A DNA stretch of 64,000 nucleotides from Roseateles_E cavernae. GTDB taxonomy: Bacteria > Pseudomonadota > Gammaproteobacteria > Burkholderiales > Burkholderiaceae_C. The stretch covers positions 1-64,000 of the forward strand of contig NZ_JBDPLH010000010.1 in the NCBI RefSeq assembly GCF_040187885.1. Direction: 5' to 3'. The position numbers and the translations under genes were made by a program. Positions 33,618 to 41,884 of this stretch are shown here, one piece after another; position 1 is the stretch's first letter, and each line of letters starts with the position of its first letter. The notes beneath the pieces were generated by a model. It saw nothing but the letters and a program-made list of their open reading frames with translations. It was not told the origin of the DNA and ran no database searches.

Positions 33618-36443
33618 TCAAGATGCAGTGCGTCCACCTCGCTGACGTACACGCACAGATTCGTCAACATGATTTGCCTGGCCGAGGGTCTTGACCGTTT
33701 CGCCGGCCACCACCACCCGGTCGCGACCAGCGTGCTTGGCGCGGTACAGCGCCGCGTCGGCCGCATCGATCAGCGCGGGTGCGGTCTCACCATGCTGCGG
33801 GTAGATGGACAGGCCCAGCGAGGCACTGATGCCGCCCAGCGCACGGCCGCCATGCTCGAGTTGCAGTGCGCGCACCGCAGCGATCAACTGCTCGGCGCGC
33901 TGGTGAGCCTGCTCGGCGTCGATGTCGCACAGCAGCACGACGAATTCCTCGCCGCCGAAGCGGCACACCACATCGCTGCCGCGCACCTGGGCCTCCAGCG
34001 CACGAGCCACCGCGCACAGCACCAGATCGCCGGCATCATGGCCATGGCGGTCGTTGAACTGCTTGAAATGATCGACATCGACCAGAGCCAGCGCATGGGC
34101 AGCGCCCTTGCGCCGGGCCCGGGCCAGCTCGCGGCGCAAGGCTTCGTCGAGAAAGCGGCGGTTGTAGAGCCCGGTCAGGGGATCGCGGATCGACTGCAGG
34201 CGTAGCGTCTCGCGCAGCCGGATGTTGGCCAGTGCCAGGCCGGTCTGCTCGGCCAGAGCCACGGCCAGGCGCTGGCGCATATCGGACTGCTCGGCCTCGA
34301 CCGGCGGCTCGCGGTGCAGAATGGTCAGCAGACCAAAGGTGTCGCCCTGGGCGATCAGCGGCAAGCAGGCGCTGCCCAGCAAGCCGCCGCCCAGATGCAA
34401 ATGCGGGCAGGCCAGCGGCTGAATCTCGCCATTCAGATGGTGAGGCCGGCCGCGGCGCAGTGCCCAGCAGTCATGGCTGCCGAAGCTGGCCTCGGCCTCG
34501 TCGAGCGGGCCCCAGCCCATCTGCTCCTCCAGCAGCTCGCCGCCCGGCACCGGCAGATAGAGTGCGCCGCTGCTGGACGGGAACAGCCGCGGGCCATAGC
34601 GGCGCAGGCAGTCGTAGGCTTCCTGCGGTGTCGCGCATGCCTGCAGGAAACTGGACAGCTCGCTGAGCAAGCTGACCTCGCGATAGGTCTGGCCGACCAT
34701 CTCCAGGCTGCGCTCCAACTTCTCGTTGGCCGCGCGCAAGGCCGCCTCGGCCGCCTTGCGCGCGGTGATGTCATGTGAGACCCAGAGCGTGCCCTTGGAC
34801 GGGTCGCGCGGGTCCATGGCCTTGCTGTGGCTGCTGACCTCGATCAGGCGACCGTCCTTGCAGCGCAGCTGGGTCTCACCGATCCAGACCTCACCGCGGT
34901 TCAGGGGTTCATAGGCCTCGCGGCCCAGCGACTCATAGGCTTCCTCCGAGGCAAACATCAATCGCGTCGAATGCCCGGTCAGTTCGCCCGGCGCATAGCC
35001 CAACATCTGTTCGATGCCGCGATTGCAGCGCATCGTGTGGCGGTCACGCACCAGCATGATGCCGGCATTGGTGTTGTCGAAGATCGCCTGCAGCTCGAAC
35101 AGCGCCTGCTGCAGCGCCCGGTCGGCTTCCTGGCGGTCGCTGATGTCCTCGGTGATGAAAATCGTGCCCTTGCTGGCATCGCTGGAGTCGATCGCCTTGG
35201 CCAGCATGCGGCACCAGAACAGTGAGCCATCGCGCCGCCGCATCTGCAGCTCCACATCCAGCCGCTGCCCACCCCCAAGCACCGGGACCGCCCGCCGGCT
35301 CAGGGCCTCGAAGGCAGCCTCGTCCGGATAGACCAGCCGGGTCGGCCGGCCGACCAGCTCCTGGGCCGGCCAACCGAACATCTCCCCGAAGCGCTCATTG
35401 CAATGCAAGAAAGTCTGCTCGCGCGTGAAGGTGATGCCCAGCGAGGCGTTGTCGAGGATGGCCTTGTACTCAAGCAGCAGTTGCTGGCGCAGTGCCTCGG
35501 CCTCATGGCGCTCCGTGTTCTCGATGCCAACCCAGATCGTGCCCTTGCTGAGGTCATGCGGGTCGATCGCTTTGCCATGGCTGTTGACCCAGATCGTCGA
35601 GCCATTCTTGCGCATCACCACGGTATCGCATGAATAGCCCTGGCCCGAGGCGATGCAGGACTGGGCGACTCGGCCGAAGTCCTGCCATTCCTGATCCGAG
35701 TTGAAGTAGACCCGGGTCGACAAGCCGTTCAGCTCGCCCGGCTCATAGCCCAGCAATTCCTCCATGCGGCGGTTGCTGCGCCGGATGATGCGGTCCTTGT
35801 CGACCAGCAGGACGGCCACGGTGGCATTGTCGAAGATGGCCCGCTGCTCCATCAGCGCCCGCTCCAGTTCGGCGGTGCGTTGCTCCACCAAGGCCTCGAG
35901 CCGGGACTGATAGCGTTGTAGCTGGTCCTGCTTGCGCTGGCACTCGATCGCGATGCCGGCCAGCTGGGTCGCGACGGCCAGCAGCTCCAGCTCGGCGCTG
36001 CCGGGCGAGCGCACCGCCTTGTAGTACATCGCGAACGATCCCAGCACCCGGCGGTCGGTCGCAACAATGGGCGTAGACCAGCAAGCGCGGAAGCCCTCGC
36101 CCTCGATCAGGGCCTTGTAAGGCGCCCAGCGCGGGTCGCTACCGATGTCGGTGACCACCACGGTCTGGCTCAGCGCCATCGCACTGCCGCAGGAGCCCAC
36201 CTCGGGGCCGATCGGATAGCCGTCCAGCGCCTGCAGATAGGCCGGGGGCAGGTGCGGCCCGACGCCGGGCCGCACATGGATGCCGTCCTCGTCCAGCAGC
36301 AGCACCGAGCAGTAAAGCCCGTCGGACTGGGCCTCAATCAGCAGGGCCAGGCGCTGCAGGGTCTCGGTCAGCGGCGCGCCGCGGGCGATCAGCTCCAGCA
36401 GCTGCCCCTGCCCGGCATAGAACGACATTGGCGCCAGCGACAT
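33618..36443 (-). CDS. GAF-PAS3-GAF-GGDEF diguanylate cyclase
   Basis: A 941-residue soluble protein. GAF is at about 10-185 (VGSCGSAMALSQTVVVTDI), three PAS domains at about 205-570 (each with WVNSHGKAIDP/VSSHSKAMDP-like ends), a second GAF at about 590-760 and GGDEF from about 775. The active-site motif is GGEEF (VVCRFGGEEFVVLLCDI), preceded by RGSD, a complete RxxD inhibitory site. It should make c-di-GMP under feedback control. No TM segment is seen, so inputs are cytosolic. It is the largest signalling protein in the window and transcribed toward the PepSY gene. Confidence 0.9.
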   Translation of the reverse strand: MSLAPMSFYAGQGQLLELIARGAPLTETLQRLALLIEAQSDGLYCSVLLLDEDGIHVRPGVGPHLPPAYLQALDGYPIGPEVGSCGSAMALSQTVVVTDIGSDPRWAPYKALIEGEGFRACWSTPIVATDRRVLGSFAMYYKAVRSPGSAELELLAVATQLAGIAIECQRKQDQLQRYQSRLEALVEQRTAELERALMEQRAIFDNATVAVLLVDKDRIIRRSNRRMEELLGYEPGELNGLSTRVYFNSDQEWQDFGRVAQSCIASGQGYSCDTVVMRKNGSTIWVNSHGKAIDPHDLSKGTIWVGIENTERHEAEALRQQLLLEYKAILDNASLGITFTREQTFLHCNERFGEMFGWPAQELVGRPTRLVYPDEAAFEALSRRAVPVLGGGQRLDVELQMRRRDGSLFWCRMLAKAIDSSDASKGTIFITEDISDRQEADRALQQALFELQAIFDNTNAGIMLVRDRHTMRCNRGIEQMLGYAPGELTGHSTRLMFASEEAYESLGREAYEPLNRGEVWIGETQLRCKDGRLIEVSSHSKAMDPRDPSKGTLWVSHDITARKAAEAALRAANEKLERSLEMVGQTYREVSLLSELSSFLQACATPQEAYDCLRRYGPRLFPSSSGALYLPVPGGELLEEQMGWGPLDEAEASFGSHDCWALRRGRPHHLNGEIQPLACPHLHLGGGLLGSACLPLIAQGDTFGLLTILHREPPVEAEQSDMRQRLAVALAEQTGLALANIRLRETLRLQSIRDPLTGLYNRRFLDEALRRELARARRKGAAHALALVDVDHFKQFNDRHGHDAGDLVLCAVARALEAQVRGSDVVCRFGGEEFVVLLCDIDAEQAHQRAEQLIAAVRALQLEHGGRALGGISASLGLSIYPQHGETAPALIDAADAALYRAKHAGRDRVVVAGETVKTLGQANHVDESVRVRQRGGRTAS

Positions 36444-36531
36444 GCCTCACCTCCCTCGACGCGACTTTGGTAATCGCTCATATTAGGCGGGGTGCCCTCA
36501 GGCGGCAATCACGCTAACCACAACCCTAGCT

Positions 36532-38076
36532 CTACAGCCTAAACACCGCCACGGCTTCCACCATGCTCGCGGCCTGTTGCTTCAGGCTCTCAGCGGCTGC
36601 GGCGGACTGCTCCACCAGGGCCGCGTTCTGCTGGGTGCTGCGGTCCATCTGGCCGACGGCATCACCGACCTGACTGACCCCACTGCTCTGCTCACGACTG
36701 GCGGCGCTGATTTCGGCCACGATATCGTTCACGCGCTTGATGGCCCCCACGATCTCGGTCATGGTCTGGCCGGCCTCGTCCACGAGGATGCTGCCCTTCT
36801 CGACCCGTTCCACGCTGCTGGCGATCAGGGACTTGATTTCGCGGGCCGCCTCGGCGCTGCGCTGGGCCAGGCTGCGCACCTCGCCGGCCACCACGGCAAA
36901 GCCGCGGCCTTGCTCCCCGGCCCGGGCCGCCTCCACGGCCGCGTTCAGCGCCAGGATGTTGGTCTGGAAGGCGATGCCATCGATCATGGCGGTGATGTCG
37001 GCGATGCGCTTGGATGCATCGTGAATGTCCCCCATGGTGTGCACTACCTGGCCCACCACCTCGCCGCCGCGGGTGGCCACCAGCGAGGCATTGCGGGCCA
37101 GTTGGTTGGCCTGCTGGGCATTGTCTGCTGTGTGGCGCACCGTGGCCCCGAGTTCGTCCATGGTTGCCGCCGTCTGCTGCAAGGCCGCAGCCTGCTGTTC
37201 GGTGCGTGAGGACAGATCCTGGTTGCCCCGAGCAATCTGCTCGCTGGAGCTGGCCACGCTCTCGGCATTGCTGCGCACATGGCCGACCACGCGGGTCAGG
37301 GCGCCCTGCATGTCCTGCAGGGCCGCCAGCAGAGGCGACAGCTCGTCACGATGTGTGTCCTGCAGGCGGGTGCCGAGGTCGCCGTCACGCACCTGCTCGG
37401 CCACTTGCCGGGCCAGGGCAACCCGGCGACGCAGGCCACCGGCCAGCCGCCACGAGGTGGTCACCAGAACCACGGCAATCAGCACCACCAGGACCTCCAG
37501 CAGGCGCAAGGTGTCTCCTACCTGATCGGCCACGGCCTCGATATCCTGGGCCAGGGCCGTCTTCTGGTAGTGAAGTGTGTCTTCCAGCACCTTCAACAGC
37601 GCGTTGCGCGCCGGGATGGTCCGGTCTACCAGGTAAGCAAAAGCCTCGTCCTTGCGGCCCTCGCGGATCAGCGCGAGATTGGCTTCGCCCTCTCGCCAGA
37701 ACTCGGCCACCACAGGCGGCACAGCAGCGTAGCGCTGTTTGCCGGAGATGGTGAACAGGCCCTTCTCGTAGCTCTGCTGCAAGGTGTCCAGAGTCTGCCG
37801 CAGCTTGCCGATGTCCTGCAGCGTCGCATCCAGCTCGGCCGCGTTGCGTGTCAGCATGGCGTGACGCAATTGCAGCGAGACGCGGGTCACCGTCAGTTCC
37901 ATGGCCGCAATCTGATCCAACTGAGGGATGCGATCCTTCTCGGTATGGCGGGCCGCAGCGACTGCGGCATTAAGTTTCACATCGGCAATCAGCGCCATCG
38001 CCGCCAGGGCCAGGGTGACCAGGGCCGTCATCAGATACAGGCGGGCTGCGATGCTCAGTCTTCTTAGCTGGGGCAT
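36532..38076 (-). CDS. Methyl-accepting chemotaxis protein
   Basis: A 514-residue protein. The start at 38076 (GGAG 8 nt upstream) is preferred over 38118. TM1 is at about 15-33, followed by a four-helix-bundle periplasmic sensor (LDQIAAMELTVTRVSLQLRH...), TM2 at about 190-212 and HAMP. The signalling domain has RTEQQAAALQQTAATMDE methylation helices and the tip NILALNAAVEAARAGEQG. The ligand is unknown. No CheR-tethering pentapeptide is present. Typical of the Tsr/Tar-like class in Burkholderiales. Confidence 0.92.
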   Translation of the reverse strand: MPQLRRLSIAARLYLMTALVTLALAAMALIADVKLNAAVAAARHTEKDRIPQLDQIAAMELTVTRVSLQLRHAMLTRNAAELDATLQDIGKLRQTLDTLQQSYEKGLFTISGKQRYAAVPPVVAEFWREGEANLALIREGRKDEAFAYLVDRTIPARNALLKVLEDTLHYQKTALAQDIEAVADQVGDTLRLLEVLVVLIAVVLVTTSWRLAGGLRRRVALARQVAEQVRDGDLGTRLQDTHRDELSPLLAALQDMQGALTRVVGHVRSNAESVASSSEQIARGNQDLSSRTEQQAAALQQTAATMDELGATVRHTADNAQQANQLARNASLVATRGGEVVGQVVHTMGDIHDASKRIADITAMIDGIAFQTNILALNAAVEAARAGEQGRGFAVVAGEVRSLAQRSAEAAREIKSLIASSVERVEKGSILVDEAGQTMTEIVGAIKRVNDIVAEISAASREQSSGVSQVGDAVGQMDRSTQQNAALVEQSAAAAESLKQQAASMVEAVAVFRL

Positions 38077-38582
38077 AGGTCTCTCCACATGGTCAAACAC
38101 TGCAATCAGTTTCAGCACTTCGTAGGGCCGGGTGCTCGATGACTTGAATGTAAGCGCTCGATATCAATTGGCGCAATTGATTATTTTGATACAAATGCAC
38201 TCGACGCAAATTACGTCACGCTCCGTACTGTCCAGTGGCCAGCAATGAAATTGCTACGCCGTGGGCAGACATGCGCATCGTAAGAACACGGCACTTCAGG
38301 CCCGGCGCCGTCCGCCATTTGGCCGCGCCAGGCGCGCGTCGAAGCAGAGCAGACCGACGCCAGGATGTGTGCCATGACGGTGCTCAGCCCGAACGGTCTT
38401 TGCGCCACATAGAGTCGGTGCAATTTCTCACGAATGGAACCGGGTTCCGATCACCTGCAGTCCAGGTTCTCAGCATTAGTATGTGGACATGGATCAAGAC
38501 CGCACTTCATTTGTGCGAGTGGCGACGCAGGCCGATCGATGGGGTGGGATTGGCACACAAAAAGAATGAAGAGACGAACACC
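38077..38582. other. Divergent regulatory gap between chemoreceptor and HD-GYP genes
   Basis: About 500 nt. The frame of the downstream gene stays open through most of it, but the translation (MASNEIATPW...) has no family resemblance before the DUF3391-like part. An AT-rich stretch at 38150-38220 contains the palindrome at 38163-38181 and is the likely promoter area. Confidence 0.4.
38163..38181. promoter_or_regulatory. Perfect 8-bp-arm palindrome, operator candidate
   Basis: ATCAATTG and CAATTGAT are separated by GCG. It lies about 87 nt upstream of the minus-strand chemoreceptor start and in the promoter area of the plus-strand HD-GYP gene, where it could serve both. Confidence 0.4.
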
Positions 38583-39824
38583 TTGAAGAAGAAGATTCCC
38601 ACCACCGAGTTGAGACTCGGCATGTACGTTCTCAAGCTGGGCGGATCCTGGTTCAGGCACCCGTTTCTGCGCGGGAGCTTTCTTCTAGATGATGAAAATG
38701 ATCTGAATGCCATACGGGAGTGCGGCATCAAGGAGGTGTGGATCGACCCGGAGCAAGGCCAGTTCTCCAGCAAACCCGTCCCCGCTGAACCGAGCCTGAA
38801 ACCAGAGGCCAACGAGTCCCCACCGGCGCTCCCGGCTCTTGCGGATCCGCCCGCGCCCACCGCTGAGGCCAAGCCACTTCAGGTTCGGGTATCAATGTCG
38901 CAAGAGGTGGAACGTGCCAAACGCATCTGTCTTTCGGCCAAGACACAGGTCAAGGACATGCTGCAGGCCGCGCGGCTCGGCAAGGCGATCGATGCCGCCA
39001 CGTCACAACTGCTGGTGAACGAGATTGCAGCATCGGTGGAGCGCCAACCTGTCGCCCTGCTCAGCGTAGCTCGGTTGAAGACCCATGACGACTACACCTA
39101 CATGCACTCGGTGGCCGTCTGTGCACTCATGGTCGCGATGGCGCGCCAGCTCGGGTTCAATGACGTGCGGACACGGCAGGCAGGATTGGGCGGATTGATG
39201 CACGATCTGGGCAAGGCCGCGATGCCGTTGGCCGTTCTCAACAAGCCGGGCAGGCTCACCGACGCGGAGTTCGACATCATGCGCAGCCATCCGATTGCCG
39301 GCGCCAACATGCTGCGCAGCGCCGGCGCGGACTCCATGATCATCGACATTGCGCTGCACCACCATGAGAAGGTGGACGGAACGGGCTATCCACACCGACT
39401 TGCCGGAGATGCGATTTCCGAGCTCGCCCGCATGGGAGCCATCTGCGACGTCTATGACGCGGTAACGTCCCAGCGCGCCTACAAGGATGCGTGGAACCCG
39501 GCAGCGGCGATGCAGCAGATGGCAAAGTGGGAAGGCCATTTCGACAAACGCTTGTTCGGAGCCTTCGTGAAGTCGGTCGGCATCTATCCCGTCGGCTCGC
39601 TCGTCCGGCTGGCATCCCAGCGCTTGGCGGTGGTCATTGAGCCAGGAGGCGTCGAGTCCTTGCTCACACCGAAGGTCCGGGTGTTTTTCTCGCTACGATC
39701 CAAGGAACAGATCCCGGTGCAGACCCTCGACTTGGCTGCGTCTGGCAGCAAGGACACCATCGTCGGACCCGAGGATCCATCCAAATGGGGCTTCCGCGGC
39801 CTGGATGAGCTCTGGATGAAGTGA
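38583..39824 (+). CDS. DUF3391/HD-GYP cyclic-di-GMP phosphodiesterase
   Basis: From TTG 38583 the protein (413 residues) begins KKKIPTTELRLGMYVLKL, exactly where DUF3391-type HD-GYP proteins begin. An ATG at 38481 would add 34 residues without resemblance. The N-terminal domain (WFRHPFLRGSFLLDDENDL, KEVWIDPEQG) is followed by a linker and HD-GYP: LMHDLGKAAMPLAVLNKPG, MRSHPIAGANML and HHHEKVDGTGYP, all metal ligands present. It degrades c-di-GMP. It is divergent from a chemoreceptor gene, so motility and c-di-GMP control may share a promoter region. Confidence 0.88.
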   Translation: MKKKIPTTELRLGMYVLKLGGSWFRHPFLRGSFLLDDENDLNAIRECGIKEVWIDPEQGQFSSKPVPAEPSLKPEANESPPALPALADPPAPTAEAKPLQVRVSMSQEVERAKRICLSAKTQVKDMLQAARLGKAIDAATSQLLVNEIAASVERQPVALLSVARLKTHDDYTYMHSVAVCALMVAMARQLGFNDVRTRQAGLGGLMHDLGKAAMPLAVLNKPGRLTDAEFDIMRSHPIAGANMLRSAGADSMIIDIALHHHEKVDGTGYPHRLAGDAISELARMGAICDVYDAVTSQRAYKDAWNPAAAMQQMAKWEGHFDKRLFGAFVKSVGIYPVGSLVRLASQRLAVVIEPGGVESLLTPKVRVFFSLRSKEQIPVQTLDLAASGSKDTIVGPEDPSKWGFRGLDELWMK

Positions 39825-39917
39825 AGGTAAAGCCGGCTTGGCTGGGTTTCCGGCCAAAACTTGCAGTTCGCTACAGAGTGCGCTACAAACGCATCACTTT
39901 GACTACATGAACGCAAA

Positions 39918-40967
39918 ATGAGACTTTCACTTGAGACGCTTCTCCATCGCCTGGTTGGACGCGGCAATCAGATCGCCCTGCAGACACCGGCTCGGACCGA
40001 CGAACGCACGCCGACGTCGATACGACTGAAGCCGGTAACCAAGCATTTCCTTGAAGCGCAAGCGGCTGCGCTGAATACATCAGTTCAAGGACTGATCGAC
40101 CTCATCCTGGACGGCGTCGTGGAAGCCACGACGGATGATCCGACGGCTCGACTACGCTCCATCCGCGAGCGCTTCTTCATGCTAATGCAGGCGCATGGAT
40201 TGGATCTTCCGGCGGCTGTTGAGCTCATGTCCTCTCACGGGTTCACGCTGTCGGCATTGAATGATGCAGACCGGCTGCTCGACCTCATGACGCCTCTCGC
40301 ACTCGAACATCTAGCCGAGACATTCCACGTGCGTAGCGATTGGCTGCGCGGCGCAACCGACCGAGCCGTGAGTGCAGATAGCAACGTACGTTGGTACAAA
40401 GACGTTCCAGGCATGGCCCGTCAGCTGATTGCCCATGCGCAGGCGGGCCGTCGGCCGGAGTTGATGTTCATCCGACGCCAACGCGCCGATTTCGAGCGTG
40501 CGTTCGAAGACAACGACACCGGCAAGACACCCAAGGAGCCGATTGGCGTCGTGTTGCGGCTGTATCGCACAACGCCCACCGGTACGGCCTACACAAGCTA
40601 CCAACTATGGGAGTTCGAGCGGTGGAACTATTGGCGCTGTCGCGAACAGATCAAGATGCTGATCGCCTTCTGCGAGCAGTTGCGTGTTTCGGTCGTCGGC
40701 CACGAACTCAAGGGAGAAGACATCGACCAGTTGCTTTCCGGCAGACAGCTGCCGGTCACCCTGCTTGACCGACTCGGCTCCGTTTCTTGGCATCCAGACG
40801 ACTACGCCAGCTTCGCGTTCGAAGTTCGCCATGAATCCATCGAATGGTCTAGCGTGGCCAAGACTTACCGCGACTCAGCTCTTCCTGCTATGGCCGTCGA
40901 GGCAGGCGCCGCTCCATTGCCTGACAGAGCTTGGCGAGCAGGCCCTCCAACTACAACCGCAAACTGA
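39918..40967 (+). CDS. Uncharacterised protein with RHH-like N-terminus
   Basis: A 349-residue protein I do not recognise. Residues about 32-65 (TSIRLKPVTKHFLEAQAAAL, then TSVQGLIDLILDGVV) resemble a ribbon-helix-helix segment, and residues 70-160 suggest a helix-rich, HTH-like region. The middle (VGVVLRLYRTT-type strands, SYQLWEFERWNYWRCREQIK) looks like a compact alpha/beta domain. The last 23 residues (APLPDRAWRAGPPTTTAN) look like out-of-frame translation, while another frame there gives a coding-like tail; see the segment at 40981. It lies beside IS remnants and is probably accessory. Confidence 0.6.
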   Translation: MRLSLETLLHRLVGRGNQIALQTPARTDERTPTSIRLKPVTKHFLEAQAAALNTSVQGLIDLILDGVVEATTDDPTARLRSIRERFFMLMQAHGLDLPAAVELMSSHGFTLSALNDADRLLDLMTPLALEHLAETFHVRSDWLRGATDRAVSADSNVRWYKDVPGMARQLIAHAQAGRRPELMFIRRQRADFERAFEDNDTGKTPKEPIGVVLRLYRTTPTGTAYTSYQLWEFERWNYWRCREQIKMLIAFCEQLRVSVVGHELKGEDIDQLLSGRQLPVTLLDRLGSVSWHPDDYASFAFEVRHESIEWSSVAKTYRDSALPAMAVEAGAAPLPDRAWRAGPPTTTAN

Positions 40968-40980
40968 ATCGCCCCGGGGC

Positions 40981-41100
40981 GATTCAGAATTGCATTTGCG
41001 GATCTTTGCGGAACGGACTGCGAAGCCCAGTTCGTATCAATCGGCGATGGCTGCGCTTGAGCGCATACGACGAGAAAAGTCTTCTAAAACACAGAATTAA
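40981..41100 (+). other. Coding-like tail in another frame, related to the 52912 small protein
   Basis: This frame reads SELHLRIFAERTAKPSSYQS, then AMAALERIRREKSSKTQN and a stop. It matches the C-terminal half of the 68-residue protein at 52912 (LHQRLMLEGSAKPSTFAS, AMEALCRIRRQREAE). It has no ribosome-binding site of its own. It may be the displaced true C-terminus of the preceding gene after a frameshift, or a truncated small gene. Confidence 0.5.
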
Positions 41101-41131
41101 AGAAATGCGGGAGAAGGCTCGCTTACAGTGG

Positions 41132-41275
41132 TAACGAACGACCGGAATTTAAGCTGTGAACTGAAATTGACCAAATTGCGGTAGCGTCCCATGTCGCTGC
41201 GCTCCTATTGGACGCAGCGATGTTCGGTTGAACCCGTCATCGTCGCGGTCAAGACACTCGGCCGCACCATGGCCC
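41132..41275. repeat. About 145-bp direct repeat, copy 1
   Basis: It starts TAACGAACGACCGGAATTTA, and continues with AAGCTGTGAACTGAAATTG, GGTAGCGTCCCAT and ACACTCGGCC. It is matched with scattered differences by 52694-52848 in the same orientation. It overlaps the truncated 3' end of the IS110 remnant. It may be the end of an old mobile element. Confidence 0.75.
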
Positions 41276-41636
41276 CGCTGGAGTGCTGTCGCGGGACCAC
41301 GCCCAGCCAGGCCGCGAACTGACGGCCGTTGTCGAAGTTCTTCGCATCACCAATGCTGGCGACCAGAGCGGTCGCGGTCAGGGGACCAATGCCCGGCACC
41401 TTCTCCAGACGCTGGCTCGCATCGCTGTCGCGGTGCCAAGCCTTGATCTGAGCCTCGATCTCGTTGACCTGCTGCTGCAGCACCTTGAGGTGATCAAGCA
41501 ACCGCTGGATGATCAAACGGAAGGAACCGGGCAACTCGTTCTCGGCGTCTTCGATGACCGCCTCGCAGATCGCCTCTGCATCTGCGGCATCGTTCTTGTT
41601 GCTCTTGACATACGGCTTGACGAACTGCGGGGCCAT
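41205..41636 (-). pseudogene. IS110-family transposase remnant
   Basis: The 143-residue frame reads FVKPYVKSNKNDAADAEAIC, then EAVIEDAENELPGSFRLIIQ, then VPGIGPLTATALVASIGDAK and AAWLGVVPRQHSSG. These are IS110 transposase landmarks (DEDD domain end, coiled coil, transposase-20 domain). The first 70 or so residues are missing. About 60-70 residues normally found between EAICEAV and IEDAENELPG are deleted, and the C-terminus is replaced after HSSG by sequence from the direct repeat. It is non-functional. Confidence 0.8.
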
Positions 41637-41884
41637 CAGCCTGCCGTCTACAGGTGGGGTCGGCCATCCCAGTATTGCTTACTGCGAGGCTCCAAGGCCT
41701 TCAGGCTCAACAGGCCCAGTGCGTGCGTAGTGCGCGACGCACGGTGGCGCGTTAATGAATGCCTGGAGATGTTTGTAGCCCCCTTGCACCTCAATCACAG
41801 GTCTTCTAAGCTACCTTCGCCGGCCGCGCTGGAGAAACGCTGCAGTACGCAAGGCCGAGGCGCTGATCGAGCGCGAATCGGCCA
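41637..41884. other. Gap with no supported gene
   Basis: About 250 nt between the IS110 remnant and the GGDEF gene. Part of it (41846-41935, + strand) reads AAVRKAEALIERESAIMLPNE in one frame, running into the end of the GGDEF gene on the opposite strand. It may be a scrap of a former gene, but too short to name. Confidence 0.3.
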
